A stretch of DNA of 64,000 nucleotides from Flavobacterium litorale (GTDB lineage: Bacteria; Bacteroidota; Bacteroidia; Flavobacteriales; Flavobacteriaceae), in NCBI RefSeq assembly GCF_019613795.1, contig NZ_CP080429.1:2220501-2284500 (forward strand), written 5' to 3'. Under the pieces are notes generated by a model. That model ran no database searches and was not told the DNA's origin. It saw only the letters and a list, made by a program, of their open reading frames with translations. The position numbers and the translations under genes are program-made. This document shows positions 45,548-54,296 of the stretch, piece after piece; within the stretch, counting starts at the first letter, position 1; the number at the start of each line of letters is the position of its first letter.

Positions 45548-45589
45548 AATTAATACGGTATTTTTGAGTATATTATTAGTTGATTAATG

Positions 45590-46045
45590 TTAACGTTGTA
45601 ATTTTTCCCTCTGTAAAACGTATTCCTTATAAACCTCTGGGTGTTCTTTCAAAAAGGGAATAATGGGCTTACCATCAGGCTTTTTATCTTCAACCAAATA
45701 ATCGGGCAAAGACTTTGTTCCGAAATAAGTATTGCTTATAACTACTTGTCCTGTTTCATCGCCACAACCAATACCCACTTTAACCACTGCCCAATGTACG
45801 AGTTTTCTTTGCCCTGTATTGTTATTGGTAGAATATATGCTAATCATCATCGTATCGCATCCATCTTTCAATGTATTAACATAATGAGCCTCTGCATTAT
45901 AGGTATAACTATCTTGATAATTAGTAATGTTTAATGATGATTCAATCGAGGGTGCTAACGAGGTTGGAGTAATAATAGTGCTATTTGTTAAGAATACTAA
46001 CGGTAACAAGAATGCTACAATTTTGGAGATAAGTAGATTTATCAT
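45590..46045 (-). CDS. putative exported protein, paralogue of the downstream gene
   Basis: 151 residues with an N-terminal hydrophobic segment (LLISKIVAFLLPLVFLTNS) that is probably a signal or anchor. The mature part shows GCDTMMISIYS, VGIGCGDETGQ and DGKPIIPFLKEHPEVYKEYVLQREK, parallel to the lipoprotein 42 bp downstream. It lacks the lipobox Cys of its paralogue, so it is probably sorted differently. Confidence 0.65.
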   Translation of the reverse strand: MINLLISKIVAFLLPLVFLTNSTIITPTSLAPSIESSLNITNYQDSYTYNAEAHYVNTLKDGCDTMMISIYSTNNNTGQRKLVHWAVVKVGIGCGDETGQVVISNTYFGTKSLPDYLVEDKKPDGKPIIPFLKEHPEVYKEYVLQREKLQR

Positions 46046-46293
46046 AATTTAAATGGATTAAATGTAATTATTTGTAATTTTTACTAGCTAGTTAAACAAA
46101 CTTATAAAAAATATAATTACACGAGAACGAGTACTTGTTAAATAATTATTAATTCAAGCAATATTTAATCTGATAATTAATAATTATTATTTATTACAAA
46201 ATAATTATGGTAGTATTAATGCTCAGGCAGAAGAGTCATTATAGGCTGTATTTAACTTATAACAACCCAAAAATTTTGAATGATTATTGTATA

Positions 46294-46310
46294 TTGTATT
46301 TATAATACAA
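46294..46310 (+). promoter_or_regulatory. operator-like palindrome upstream of the Crp/Fnr gene
   Basis: TTGTATT and AATACAA flank TAT as a perfect 17-bp inverted repeat ending 25 bp before the ATG. Crp/Fnr proteins bind such dyads, so autoregulation is plausible, but the site does not match the classical TGTGA-N6-TCACA sequence. Confidence 0.4.
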
Positions 46311-46335
46311 CACTGAGTACTAAAATAAAATTGGA

Positions 46336-47007
46336 ATGAAATCACTTTGGTTTTTCGAAGATGTAAACCTGTTTAATATACTTTGTCCGCATAAACTAGA
46401 AACATATAAAAAAAATCATGATTTTGATAGTTATAAAAAGCGTGACTATATTTATTTTGAAGACGATTCTGCATCAAAAGTATATTTAATTGAAAAGGGG
46501 AAAGTAAAAATAGGATACTATAGTGAAGAGGGCGACGAGATTGTAAAAGCAATACTAACGCGCGGTGAACTTTTTGGCGAAACGGCTATACTTGGGGGGC
46601 TAAAGCGTGATGAATTTGCACAATCTATAGACAATGAAACTTCTATATGCCCTATAAATGCTGATACCATGCTCAAGTTAATGCAAAACAATCAATCTTT
46701 CAGCTTAAATATATATAAGTTTATAGGTTTTAGATTTAAAAAATTAGAGCGTAGGCTGCAATTGCTTTTATTTAAAGATACAAAAACCAGACTCATGGAG
46801 TTTTTATCTGAATTGGCTGTAGATTATGGTAGTGAATCTGCAACTACAGGCGATACTATAATAAGGCACCCGTATACGCAAAAAGATATGGCATCGCTTA
46901 TTGGTACCTCTCGCCCTACCCTTAATATATTAATGAATGAGCTAAAAGAGGAAAAAATAATAGATTTTAACCGTAAAGAGTTACGAATTTTAAAGAAAAA
47001 ATCTTAA
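46336..47007 (+). CDS. Crp/Fnr family transcriptional regulator
   Basis: 223 residues. The N-terminal cyclic-nucleotide-binding-like domain (KKRDYIYFEDDSASKVYLIEKGKVKIGYYS, RGELFGETAILGG) leads through a long helix to a C-terminal winged HTH (YTQKDMASLIGTSRPTLNILMNELKEEKII). The FGETA-type segment lacks the RS pair that binds cAMP phosphate in true CRP, so the effector may not be cAMP. It precedes the lipoprotein at 47115. Confidence 0.92.
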   Translation: MKSLWFFEDVNLFNILCPHKLETYKKNHDFDSYKKRDYIYFEDDSASKVYLIEKGKVKIGYYSEEGDEIVKAILTRGELFGETAILGGLKRDEFAQSIDNETSICPINADTMLKLMQNNQSFSLNIYKFIGFRFKKLERRLQLLLFKDTKTRLMEFLSELAVDYGSESATTGDTIIRHPYTQKDMASLIGTSRPTLNILMNELKEEKIIDFNRKELRILKKKS

Positions 47008-47114
47008 AATATTCTTAAAAATTTACACAAAAACACTTTATGTTAGGTAGCTAACATTTAATAGTATCATCATAGAATACATTTGGAATATAATTTTACA
47101 AAAAAAGAAAAACT

Positions 47115-47990
47115 ATGATGATTAAGAAAATGACACTCGCTGCGCTTGCAGTAGGCGTTTTAGCTGTATCCTGCAGCAGCGACGACGACAGTGGAACACC
47201 ACAAGAAGAATTAGCTGATTTAAGATTGGATCTTAACGGATTAGAGCCACTAGGTAATGGTTTTACCTACGAAGGATGGATTATTGTAGACGGTAATCCA
47301 GTATCTACGGGTGTACTTACAAGTATTACATTCCCACAAACAATGCGAGTAAATGCTACACAATTAAGCAATGCTACGGCATTTGTACTATCTATAGAGC
47401 CCGCCAACGATACAGACCCTGCTCCATCGGACACTAAAGTGATGGCAGGCGACTTTGCCGGAAACACAGCTACTGTAAATACAGGTGTCGTTGGCGATTT
47501 TACTAGTGCATCAGGAATGTTCTTTTTAAGAACCCCTACCGATGAAATGGGAATGAATAACGGAAACGACCAGTATGGTGTATGGTTTGGTACTCCTGGA
47601 ATGCCCCCAACAGCTAACTTTAACCTACCTACGCTACCAGAAGGCTGGGCGTACGAAGGTTGGGTAGTTGGCGACTCTGGACCATTAAGCACAGGTACAT
47701 TTACAAGTTTTAGTGCTGTAGATAGTAGTTCGCTATTTAGCGAAACACAACAGCCTGGACCGCCAATTCCTGGAGAAGACTTCTTTATTAACGCTCCAGC
47801 AGGCGAAACATTTCCATTAGACATTCGTAATCGTAACGTGGTAATATCAGTAGAACCTGTCCCTGACGATTCTCCTGCTCCATTTGCAATGAAACCTTTA
47901 GTAGGTATAGCAGGTGAAGAAACTGCTCCAGCTACTCACCCATTCGGACAAAATCTTGCATCGTTACCTGAAGGAAGTGTAACAAGATAA
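47115..47990 (+). CDS. lipoprotein with two tandem anti-sigma-factor-like domains
   Basis: 291 residues. Signal and lipobox: MKKMTLAALAVGVLAVSCSSDD, Cys near residue 20. Two repeats follow, each with the pattern (L or P) EGW-YEGW-(I or V)V-DG/GDSGPxSTGxxTS: FTYEGWIIVDGNPVSTGVLTS (about 51-71) and WAYEGWVVGDSGPLSTGTFTS (about 177-198). Each ends in an xxSVEPVPDDSPAPF-type stretch. This resembles the extracellular domain of RskA-like anti-sigma factors. No TM helix or sigma partner is beside it, so the link is structural only. Confidence 0.7.
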   Translation: MMIKKMTLAALAVGVLAVSCSSDDDSGTPQEELADLRLDLNGLEPLGNGFTYEGWIIVDGNPVSTGVLTSITFPQTMRVNATQLSNATAFVLSIEPANDTDPAPSDTKVMAGDFAGNTATVNTGVVGDFTSASGMFFLRTPTDEMGMNNGNDQYGVWFGTPGMPPTANFNLPTLPEGWAYEGWVVGDSGPLSTGTFTSFSAVDSSSLFSETQQPGPPIPGEDFFINAPAGETFPLDIRNRNVVISVEPVPDDSPAPFAMKPLVGIAGEETAPATHPFGQNLASLPEGSVTR

Positions 47991-48021
47991 AATAATAATG
48001 TGTTTTAAGTTAATTAAGTTT

Positions 48022-48061
48022 ATAAGGCATAGTTTCTATTATAAAACTATGCCTTATTTTT
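48022..48061 (+). terminator. terminator of the two-repeat lipoprotein gene
   Basis: ATAAGGCATAGTTT (48022-48035) pairs with AAACTATGCCTTAT (48044-48057) and is followed by a T run. Confidence 0.82.
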
Positions 48062-48160
48062 TATGTTATTAAAATTTTACTACCTAACTTTAATACGACT
48101 AAATAGCCTTTAAGGTTATTTTTTGTTTAGACTGCTTTTTGCTAAAATATAACAATAATT

Positions 48161-49513
48161 ATGGGAAATAAACTTGTAGTAATAGGAGGCGATGCAGCAG
48201 GCATGTCGGCAGCATCAAAAGTAAGGCGCGTACAACCTGAACGAGAAATTGTAGTTTTCGAAAAATCAGAGTATACCTCCTACTCCGCTTGTGGCATACC
48301 CTATTTTATATCGGGTATGGTGCCTGATATGGAAGAACTTATTGCACGCACACCAAAGCAGTTTAGAGATAATTATGATATAGATGTACGTACGCAGTGC
48401 GAAGTAGTAGCAGTAAATACGGTAGATAAAAAGATAAAAGTACTTAATAAAGGAAATGATACTACGTTTTGGCAAAATTACGACGATTTACTTATTGCTA
48501 CAGGAGGCAAAGCCATTTGCCCAGACATAGAGGGGAAAAACGCTAAAAACGTATTTGGTATATCTACATTAAAAAGTGGCGAAAAAACGGAACGTTATAT
48601 TGAGGATAAAAATCCTAAAAAAGCTGTTATAGTAGGTGCAGGTTATATTGGTTTAGAAATGGCGGAAGCACTTATAATAAGAGGGCTCGAAGTGACTATA
48701 ATCGATCGCTCAGAGCAAGTGATGGGTACTTTAGATCCAGACATGGCAGAAAAAATAGCCGAAGCTATAATTGAGTTAGGGATTACATTACATTTAAAAG
48801 AAGATTTAAAAGAATTTGAAATTAGTAGTAACCAAGTAGTAGCTGTAAAATCGGATAAAAGAACCATAAGTACCGATATGGTAATACTGGGTATGGGTAC
48901 ATTACCCAATACTGTTTTTTTAGAAAATTCAGGTATTGAATTGGGTACTAAAAACGCAATAAAAGTAAATAACAAAATGCAAACCAATGTTGCTAATGTT
49001 TGGGCAGCAGGCGATTGTACAGCAACTTTTGATATTGTTAGCCAAAACTACAAGCACATTGCGTTGGGTACCATTGCCAATAAAACGGGACTTGTTGCGG
49101 GAAGCAACCTAGCTAACGAACCCATAACGTTTCCTGGTGTGGTAGGTACAGCAGTAACCAAAATATGTGATTATGAGGTAGCTCGTACGGGACTAACCGA
49201 AAAAGAATTAAAAAAGCTAAACATAGAATATGTTACTGGAACTATTAAGAGTAAAACACGTGCAGGGTATTACCCCGATGCAGAGGATATTACAGTAAAG
49301 CTATTAGCTGAAAAGAAAACAGGACGCTTATTAGGTGGGCAAATTATTGGAAAAGAAGGTGCTGCAAAACGTATTGATGTACTGGCTACTGCCTTAACTA
49401 CTAAGTTAACATTACAGAATATTATTGACCTCGATTTATCGTACGCGCCACCTTTTTCTCCTGTGTGGGATCCTGTGCAAACAGCAGCGAGGTATTTAAT
49501 TAAAAAAATATAG
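48161..49513 (+). CDS. CoA-disulfide reductase-like / NADH oxidase-like flavoprotein
   Basis: 450 residues with two Rossmann folds: FAD site VIGGDAAGMSAASK (7-20) and NAD(P) site VIVGAGYIGLEMAEAL. The redox Cys44 is in SYSACGIPYFISG, the single-cysteine signature of CoA-disulfide reductases, NADH oxidases and peroxidases. The motif WAAGDCTATFD binds FAD. It lacks a C-terminal rhodanese domain that some relatives carry. Likely role is thiol redox balance; the exact substrate is not fixed. Confidence 0.87.
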   Translation: MGNKLVVIGGDAAGMSAASKVRRVQPEREIVVFEKSEYTSYSACGIPYFISGMVPDMEELIARTPKQFRDNYDIDVRTQCEVVAVNTVDKKIKVLNKGNDTTFWQNYDDLLIATGGKAICPDIEGKNAKNVFGISTLKSGEKTERYIEDKNPKKAVIVGAGYIGLEMAEALIIRGLEVTIIDRSEQVMGTLDPDMAEKIAEAIIELGITLHLKEDLKEFEISSNQVVAVKSDKRTISTDMVILGMGTLPNTVFLENSGIELGTKNAIKVNNKMQTNVANVWAAGDCTATFDIVSQNYKHIALGTIANKTGLVAGSNLANEPITFPGVVGTAVTKICDYEVARTGLTEKELKKLNIEYVTGTIKSKTRAGYYPDAEDITVKLLAEKKTGRLLGGQIIGKEGAAKRIDVLATALTTKLTLQNIIDLDLSYAPPFSPVWDPVQTAARYLIKKI

Positions 49514-49534
49514 ATTATTTTCTATATCTACTAG

Positions 49535-49565
49535 AAAAAGCCTTATCATTATGATAAGGCTTTTT
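49535..49565. terminator. bidirectional terminator
   Basis: AAAAAGCCTTATCAT (49535-49549) and ATGATAAGGCTTTTT (49551-49565) form a near-continuous stem with one central base. It lies between the convergent flavoprotein and DsbD genes. Confidence 0.85.
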
Positions 49566-49575
49566 AGTTTTCATA

Positions 49576-51549
49576 TTAATAATTACTTATTCCTTCTTTT
49601 AGCCAAGCTTCGTATTCTTCAATATCTGGTGTATAGCCAACAGGATCATTTAAGTTTTCCTCATCCAAATTAATCAACACATAATACGGTTGTGCATTTG
49701 CCTTGTATCTGGTTATCTGGAAATCGCTCCATTTGTTACCAATGGTTTTAATTCTCTTACCTGTGGTTTCAGATGTATATTGTTCATCCTCAGGTAATTC
49801 TTTTTTATAATCAACATATAAAGAAATCAATACAACGTCATTTTTGAGTATGGATAGTATTCTCTCGTCAGACCATACGTAGTCTTCCATTTTACGGCAG
49901 TTTACGCAGGCATACCCTGTAAAATCTATCAATACAGGCTTGTCAACCTCCTTAGCATACGCTAAGCCCTCATCGTAATCCTCAAAAGATATAATGTTAT
50001 GCGGACCAATTTTTGCGCCTTCGGGTAAATCTTGATTATTGCTCATTACGGTGGCACCACCAAACCCAAATGGTGACTCGCTATAGCTAGCTGGTGGCGG
50101 GAAACCACTAATAAGTTTTAACGGTGCTCCCCATAACCCAGGTATAAGATATATTGTAAATGTAAGTACAAATAGTCCCATGTATAATCTACCCACAGAT
50201 ATTGAAGTTAGCGGACTATCATGTGGTAATCTAATTTTTCCGAAAAGATATAGTGCTAGCATTCCAAAAACAGCTATCCAAATAGCTAAAAATACTTCTC
50301 TTTCTAATAAGTGTGTTTGTAACACTAAATCGGCATTCGATAAGAATTTAAATGCAAAAGCTAACTCTAAGAAGCCTAAGAATACCTTCACAGTATTAAG
50401 CCATCCTCCCGATTTTGGCAAGCTGTTAAGCCACCCTGGAAACATTGCAAATAACATAAATGGTAGTGCTATAGCGGTAGAGAAGCCTAACATCCCTACT
50501 ATTGGTGCTATCCCTCCTTTAGAGGCTGCCTGTACAAGTAATGTACCTACAATGGGACCTGTACAAGAGAAAGAAACTATGGCTAGTGCTAATGCCATAA
50601 ACAGAATACCTATAAAACCACCTCTATCAGCTTGTCTATCCACTTTATTTGCCCACGAGTTAGGCAACATAATTTCGAACCCTCCCAAAAAAGAGGTTGC
50701 AAAAACAATTAGCAACACGAAAAATACCAAGTTAAATATTACGTTAGTAGAAAGTGCATTTAATGAATCGGCACCAAAAACTAAGGTAACTAACGAACCT
50801 AATATCACGTATATTACTATAATGGATATACCATAAAATATAGCGTTTCTTATTCCAGCAGCTTTGGTTTTACTCTGCTTGGTAAAAAAACTAACCGTCA
50901 TAGGTATCATAGGGAATACACAAGGGGTAAGCAATGCTGCAAAACCCGAGAAAAAAGCAATAAAAAATATGGCTATTAAACCTTTTTGCTCTTCTTTCTC
51001 TTTTTCAGGCTTGGCTACACTGCTTTTGCCATCATCACTATTATTATTGCTTTCAGTAGCAGTAGTAGTTTCTTCAAAACTCTGTACTTCCTTGGAGGTT
51101 AGTGTTTTTAAATTTAATTCAAATAATTTATCGCCTTGCAGGCACACCTCTTTACAAACCTGATAAAATAACTCAACCTGAGCCACAGTAACGTCTGGAT
51201 TTGTAACTGCTATGGTTTGTTTAATTTCTGCTTCTCGTTCAAAAAAAGTTTCATCTACTTTAAAAACATCGTTAAATGCTGTATGCGTTTCGCTCTCTTC
51301 TGCTTTGCCTACAGGTTTATAATTGCCTTCATTGTTATTAAAAGTAACTTCTAGGGGTAATCCTCCACCGTCGGCTGTAAACTGAGAGTATAAATGCCAG
51401 TCTTCTTCTATCTCGGCGTTAAATGTTAGTACATATTCTGTATCTGATATTTTTTCAACTTTAGAGTTCCATTTTACGGGCTCTAATATTTGGGCATTAG
51501 CTGTTATAAACGCAAACAGCGTAAGCATTACATACGATAGTTTTTTCAT
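49576..51549 (-). CDS. dsbD: thiol:disulfide interchange protein DsbD
   Basis: 657 residues. Signal peptide, then a periplasmic alpha domain (about 20-145) with VCKEVCLQG, eight membrane helices of the DsbD/CcdA type (about 190-480), and a C-terminal thioredoxin domain with CVNC (Cys548, Cys551). It carries electrons from cytosolic thioredoxin to periplasmic disulfides or cytochrome c biogenesis. Its start codon overlaps the tilS stop by 4 bp, so the two are translationally coupled. Confidence 0.93.
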   Translation of the reverse strand: MKKLSYVMLTLFAFITANAQILEPVKWNSKVEKISDTEYVLTFNAEIEEDWHLYSQFTADGGGLPLEVTFNNNEGNYKPVGKAEESETHTAFNDVFKVDETFFEREAEIKQTIAVTNPDVTVAQVELFYQVCKEVCLQGDKLFELNLKTLTSKEVQSFEETTTATESNNNSDDGKSSVAKPEKEKEEQKGLIAIFFIAFFSGFAALLTPCVFPMIPMTVSFFTKQSKTKAAGIRNAIFYGISIIVIYVILGSLVTLVFGADSLNALSTNVIFNLVFFVLLIVFATSFLGGFEIMLPNSWANKVDRQADRGGFIGILFMALALAIVSFSCTGPIVGTLLVQAASKGGIAPIVGMLGFSTAIALPFMLFAMFPGWLNSLPKSGGWLNTVKVFLGFLELAFAFKFLSNADLVLQTHLLEREVFLAIWIAVFGMLALYLFGKIRLPHDSPLTSISVGRLYMGLFVLTFTIYLIPGLWGAPLKLISGFPPPASYSESPFGFGGATVMSNNQDLPEGAKIGPHNIISFEDYDEGLAYAKEVDKPVLIDFTGYACVNCRKMEDYVWSDERILSILKNDVVLISLYVDYKKELPEDEQYTSETTGKRIKTIGNKWSDFQITRYKANAQPYYVLINLDEENLNDPVGYTPDIEEYEAWLKEGISNY

Positions 51550-52862
51550 GATTGTACTTGCGCGATTTTTAAAATTGTTGTTGTTTTTCCGGTTACCTTA
51601 TACCTATCATCGGCGCGCCTGCCGATAATCCATATAATATTGTTTTCTGAACATAAAAGCCAAGTATTTTCTTTTTCGGATAAAGACATTTTTTCGTCTT
51701 TAAAAAATTTCGATACTTTTTTCCGCTGTCCATCCATGCCAAAAGGATAAAAATAGTCCCCCTCTTGCCATTTCCTCACAAATAAAGGAAATTTTATTAA
51801 TTTACTATCAATAAATATCTGGTTTTTATCTGATACTGTAGTATATTCCTTTATATTTTGCAATATTAGTTTTACAGGATAATCAATTTTATCCTGTTCT
51901 GATGTAATTTCATATACTTGAGTATCCTCATTTTTAATTGGTTCAAGCAATACTGTTTCTCTATCCTTAAGCAACCTGTAACCTGCTGTAAAAACCTGCT
52001 TGCCCGATTGTGCTGTTGGCAGTGCATAAATATCGTCCCAAGCTGTAAAACCAAAGGGTTGTAACCATTGGTACAAATAGGCTCTGTAATTAGGCAATCG
52101 GAGTAACGAGGTAATGTTAATAATCTTTTGCCCCTCCCCTTCAGTTACAACTTCTTTATAAATGAGTACCGAGGCATCTTCGGCTAACGATTTTACTTGC
52201 TGCAGATGATTTAGGGTAGCTTGAAACGAATCGGAAAAGGATGGATTTAATAGCCGTAGGGTTGGTATTACATCGTGTCGTAGCTTATTCCTAAGGTATT
52301 TGTCTGACGCGTTACTACTATCTTCACGCCAAGTAATAGTATTTGCTTTGGCATACGCTACAATTGCTGCTCTGGAGAAAGGAAGTAACGGACGTACTAT
52401 TTTACCATTTTGCTCAGGTATACCTGTAAATCCTTCAATACCTGTACCACGGGTTAAATTAATTAAAAAAGTTTCGATGGTATCATCTAAATGATGTGCT
52501 GTAAGTATATAATCTAGCTTGTTTTCTTGCAATAATTCGTGAAACCATGCGTAACGCAATTGCCTAGCAGCTACTTGAATTGATAGTTTATTATCGGAAG
52601 CAAAACGTTCTGTATTAAAACGAGTTACATAAACAGGGATATTGTTATCCTGAGCGTATTGCCTAATAAAATTCTCGTCATTATCACTCTCCTCGCCTCT
52701 AAGGTTAAAATTACAATGTGCAATGGTAATAGTATATTGTAATTCTTTAAATAGGTGTACCATTACCATACTATCTACCCCACCACTAGTGGCGAGTAGT
52801 AGGTTTTTACCTTTTAAAAAAGATAGGTTTTGGTCAATATGTTTTTGGAGCTGTAAAAGCAT
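51546..52862 (-). CDS. tilS: tRNA(Ile)-lysidine synthase
   Basis: 438 residues from ATG 52862. A minus-strand TTG at 52868 is in frame but coincides with a TAnnTTTG-like element (TACTTTTG), so the ATG is preferred. The PP-loop SGGVDSMVMVH (30-40) binds ATP. It modifies C34 of tRNA-Ile(CAU) to lysidine so it reads AUA. Further motifs are AHHLDDTIETFLINLTRGTG and the KVSKFFKDEKMSLSEKENTWLL C-terminal domain. It overlaps dsbD by 4 bp. Confidence 0.95.
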   Translation of the reverse strand: MLLQLQKHIDQNLSFLKGKNLLLATSGGVDSMVMVHLFKELQYTITIAHCNFNLRGEESDNDENFIRQYAQDNNIPVYVTRFNTERFASDNKLSIQVAARQLRYAWFHELLQENKLDYILTAHHLDDTIETFLINLTRGTGIEGFTGIPEQNGKIVRPLLPFSRAAIVAYAKANTITWREDSSNASDKYLRNKLRHDVIPTLRLLNPSFSDSFQATLNHLQQVKSLAEDASVLIYKEVVTEGEGQKIINITSLLRLPNYRAYLYQWLQPFGFTAWDDIYALPTAQSGKQVFTAGYRLLKDRETVLLEPIKNEDTQVYEITSEQDKIDYPVKLILQNIKEYTTVSDKNQIFIDSKLIKFPLFVRKWQEGDYFYPFGMDGQRKKVSKFFKDEKMSLSEKENTWLLCSENNIIWIIGRRADDRYKVTGKTTTILKIAQVQS

Positions 52863-52906
52863 TCTCAAAAGTAGTAAATAATAAATAATAAACTTTGTTA
52901 GGTGGG

Positions 52907-54196
52907 TTACACTTCTAACACGTTATGCATGGCTTTTGCTTTTAATAAACACTCTTCATACTCTTTTTCTGGGTCAGATTTGGATGTTATGGCACTCCCT
53001 ACCGAAAAAGATACGTATTTGTTGGCTTTATTATACAAAATACTACGTATAACCACATTAAAATCAAAATTGCCATTGGGTGTAAAATAGCCTACTGCAC
53101 CACTATATAAACCACGCTTTGTAGCTTCTAGTTTTTCGATAATTTCCATTGCCGATATTTTGGGTGCACCCGTCATGCTTCCCATCGGGAATGTTGTTTT
53201 TAGCACATCAACAGGGGTATGTTCTTCTGCTACTTCTGATGTTATGGTAGATATGAGATGATGCACTTGCTTAAATGTATAGGCTCCGCAAAGCTCTTTA
53301 ACCTGTACCGAGTTTTTTGCTGCGGTACGCGAAAGATCGTTGCGTATTAAATCGACAATCATTATATTTTCAGAACGCTCTTTTTCGTTTACAGTCAGGG
53401 CTTGTTTTATACTTTCATCTTCAGTAGCATCCTCACTCCTACGTGCTGTGCCTTTAATAGGTTGCGATACTATTGTACTCCCCTCCTTTTTTAAATAACG
53501 CTCTGGCGATGCTGATAGTAAATAGTGCTGGTTATTTTTAAAGTAGGTTGCAAAAGGCGGTTGGGAAATGGCATTTAACTTATTGTAGGTTGTTACGGGC
53601 TGTATTGTAGTATTTTCAGCATAAAACTCCATACAAAAATTAGCCTCGTATATGTCGCCTTTATGAATGTGTACTAGCATTTGCGTTACCTTATCAATAT
53701 AATCCTGCTTGCTAACCCTCTGTTTTATAACAGCACCTAGCGAATCGTTATCGATAACTAATTCGGAATTGTTAATGGTTTCAAAATCAGTATTAACTTC
53801 ATCATCGCACATGTTCAGGTATGCGATTTCTAACTGATTCCCTTGTAATAAAAATAGTTTTTTAGGTTGAAAGAAAAATAAATCTGGGAATTGTAAACCA
53901 TCAAAATTAGCAGACTGTAACTTCTCGGTATCATTTTTAAGATCGTACGATAGGTAGCCAAACAACCAGTCTTTTGTAGTTTGCTGGTAACTATTTAATT
54001 CTTCAAAAGCGTTGTTGCAATCGGTTTGTATTGCGGTAAGTGCATCTGCTGCCAATACAGCATCGTACGAGGTATACTGCTGATGATAATTGTTACTATC
54101 TAAAAATACCACTTCCCGAAATTGTTGCGCCCATTGCAAGAGCTGTTTTTTAAATTTCTCTGGGTTGTTTAGGGTAAACGTTACTGCTGTTCTCAA
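52907..54196 (-). CDS. pabB: aminodeoxychorismate synthase component I
   Basis: 429 residues of the anthranilate/chorismate-binding family. Motifs are IYEANFCMEFYAE, PPFATYFKNNQHYLLSASPERYL, QPIKGTARRSEDATEDE, NEKERSENIMIVDLIRNDLSR (metal ligands), TFPMGSMTGAPKISAMEIIE and YSGAVGYFTPNGNFDFNVVIRS. It makes ADC for p-aminobenzoate and folate. PabB and TrpE are alike; the missing tryptophan-binding N-terminal motif and the lack of trp genes nearby favour PabB. A -7-like element (TATTTTTG on the minus strand, 54223-54216) lies about 20 bp upstream. Confidence 0.85.
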   Translation of the reverse strand: MRTAVTFTLNNPEKFKKQLLQWAQQFREVVFLDSNNYHQQYTSYDAVLAADALTAIQTDCNNAFEELNSYQQTTKDWLFGYLSYDLKNDTEKLQSANFDGLQFPDLFFFQPKKLFLLQGNQLEIAYLNMCDDEVNTDFETINNSELVIDNDSLGAVIKQRVSKQDYIDKVTQMLVHIHKGDIYEANFCMEFYAENTTIQPVTTYNKLNAISQPPFATYFKNNQHYLLSASPERYLKKEGSTIVSQPIKGTARRSEDATEDESIKQALTVNEKERSENIMIVDLIRNDLSRTAAKNSVQVKELCGAYTFKQVHHLISTITSEVAEEHTPVDVLKTTFPMGSMTGAPKISAMEIIEKLEATKRGLYSGAVGYFTPNGNFDFNVVIRSILYNKANKYVSFSVGSAITSKSDPEKEYEECLLKAKAMHNVLEV

Positions 54197-54242
54197 ATTT
54201 AGTGTTTAAGGCTTTCAAAAATACAATAAATAGCATCCATTA

Positions 54243-54276
54243 AAAAACCCACTCTTTATAAAAAGAATGGGTTTTT
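54243..54276 (-). terminator. terminator of the lpd gene
   Basis: AAAAACCCATTCTTT on the minus strand pairs with AAAGAGTGGGTTTTT with one mismatch and ends in T residues. It lies 20 bp after the lpd stop, separating lpd from pabB. Confidence 0.8.
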
Positions 54277-54296
54277 ACTATTTTATATGCAATACA

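Noticed and set aside
44939..46335. A biosynthetic or secretion cluster around the two paralogous exported proteins
   Set aside because: Flanking genes (yifB, Crp/Fnr) are unrelated, so only a simple tandem duplication is supported.
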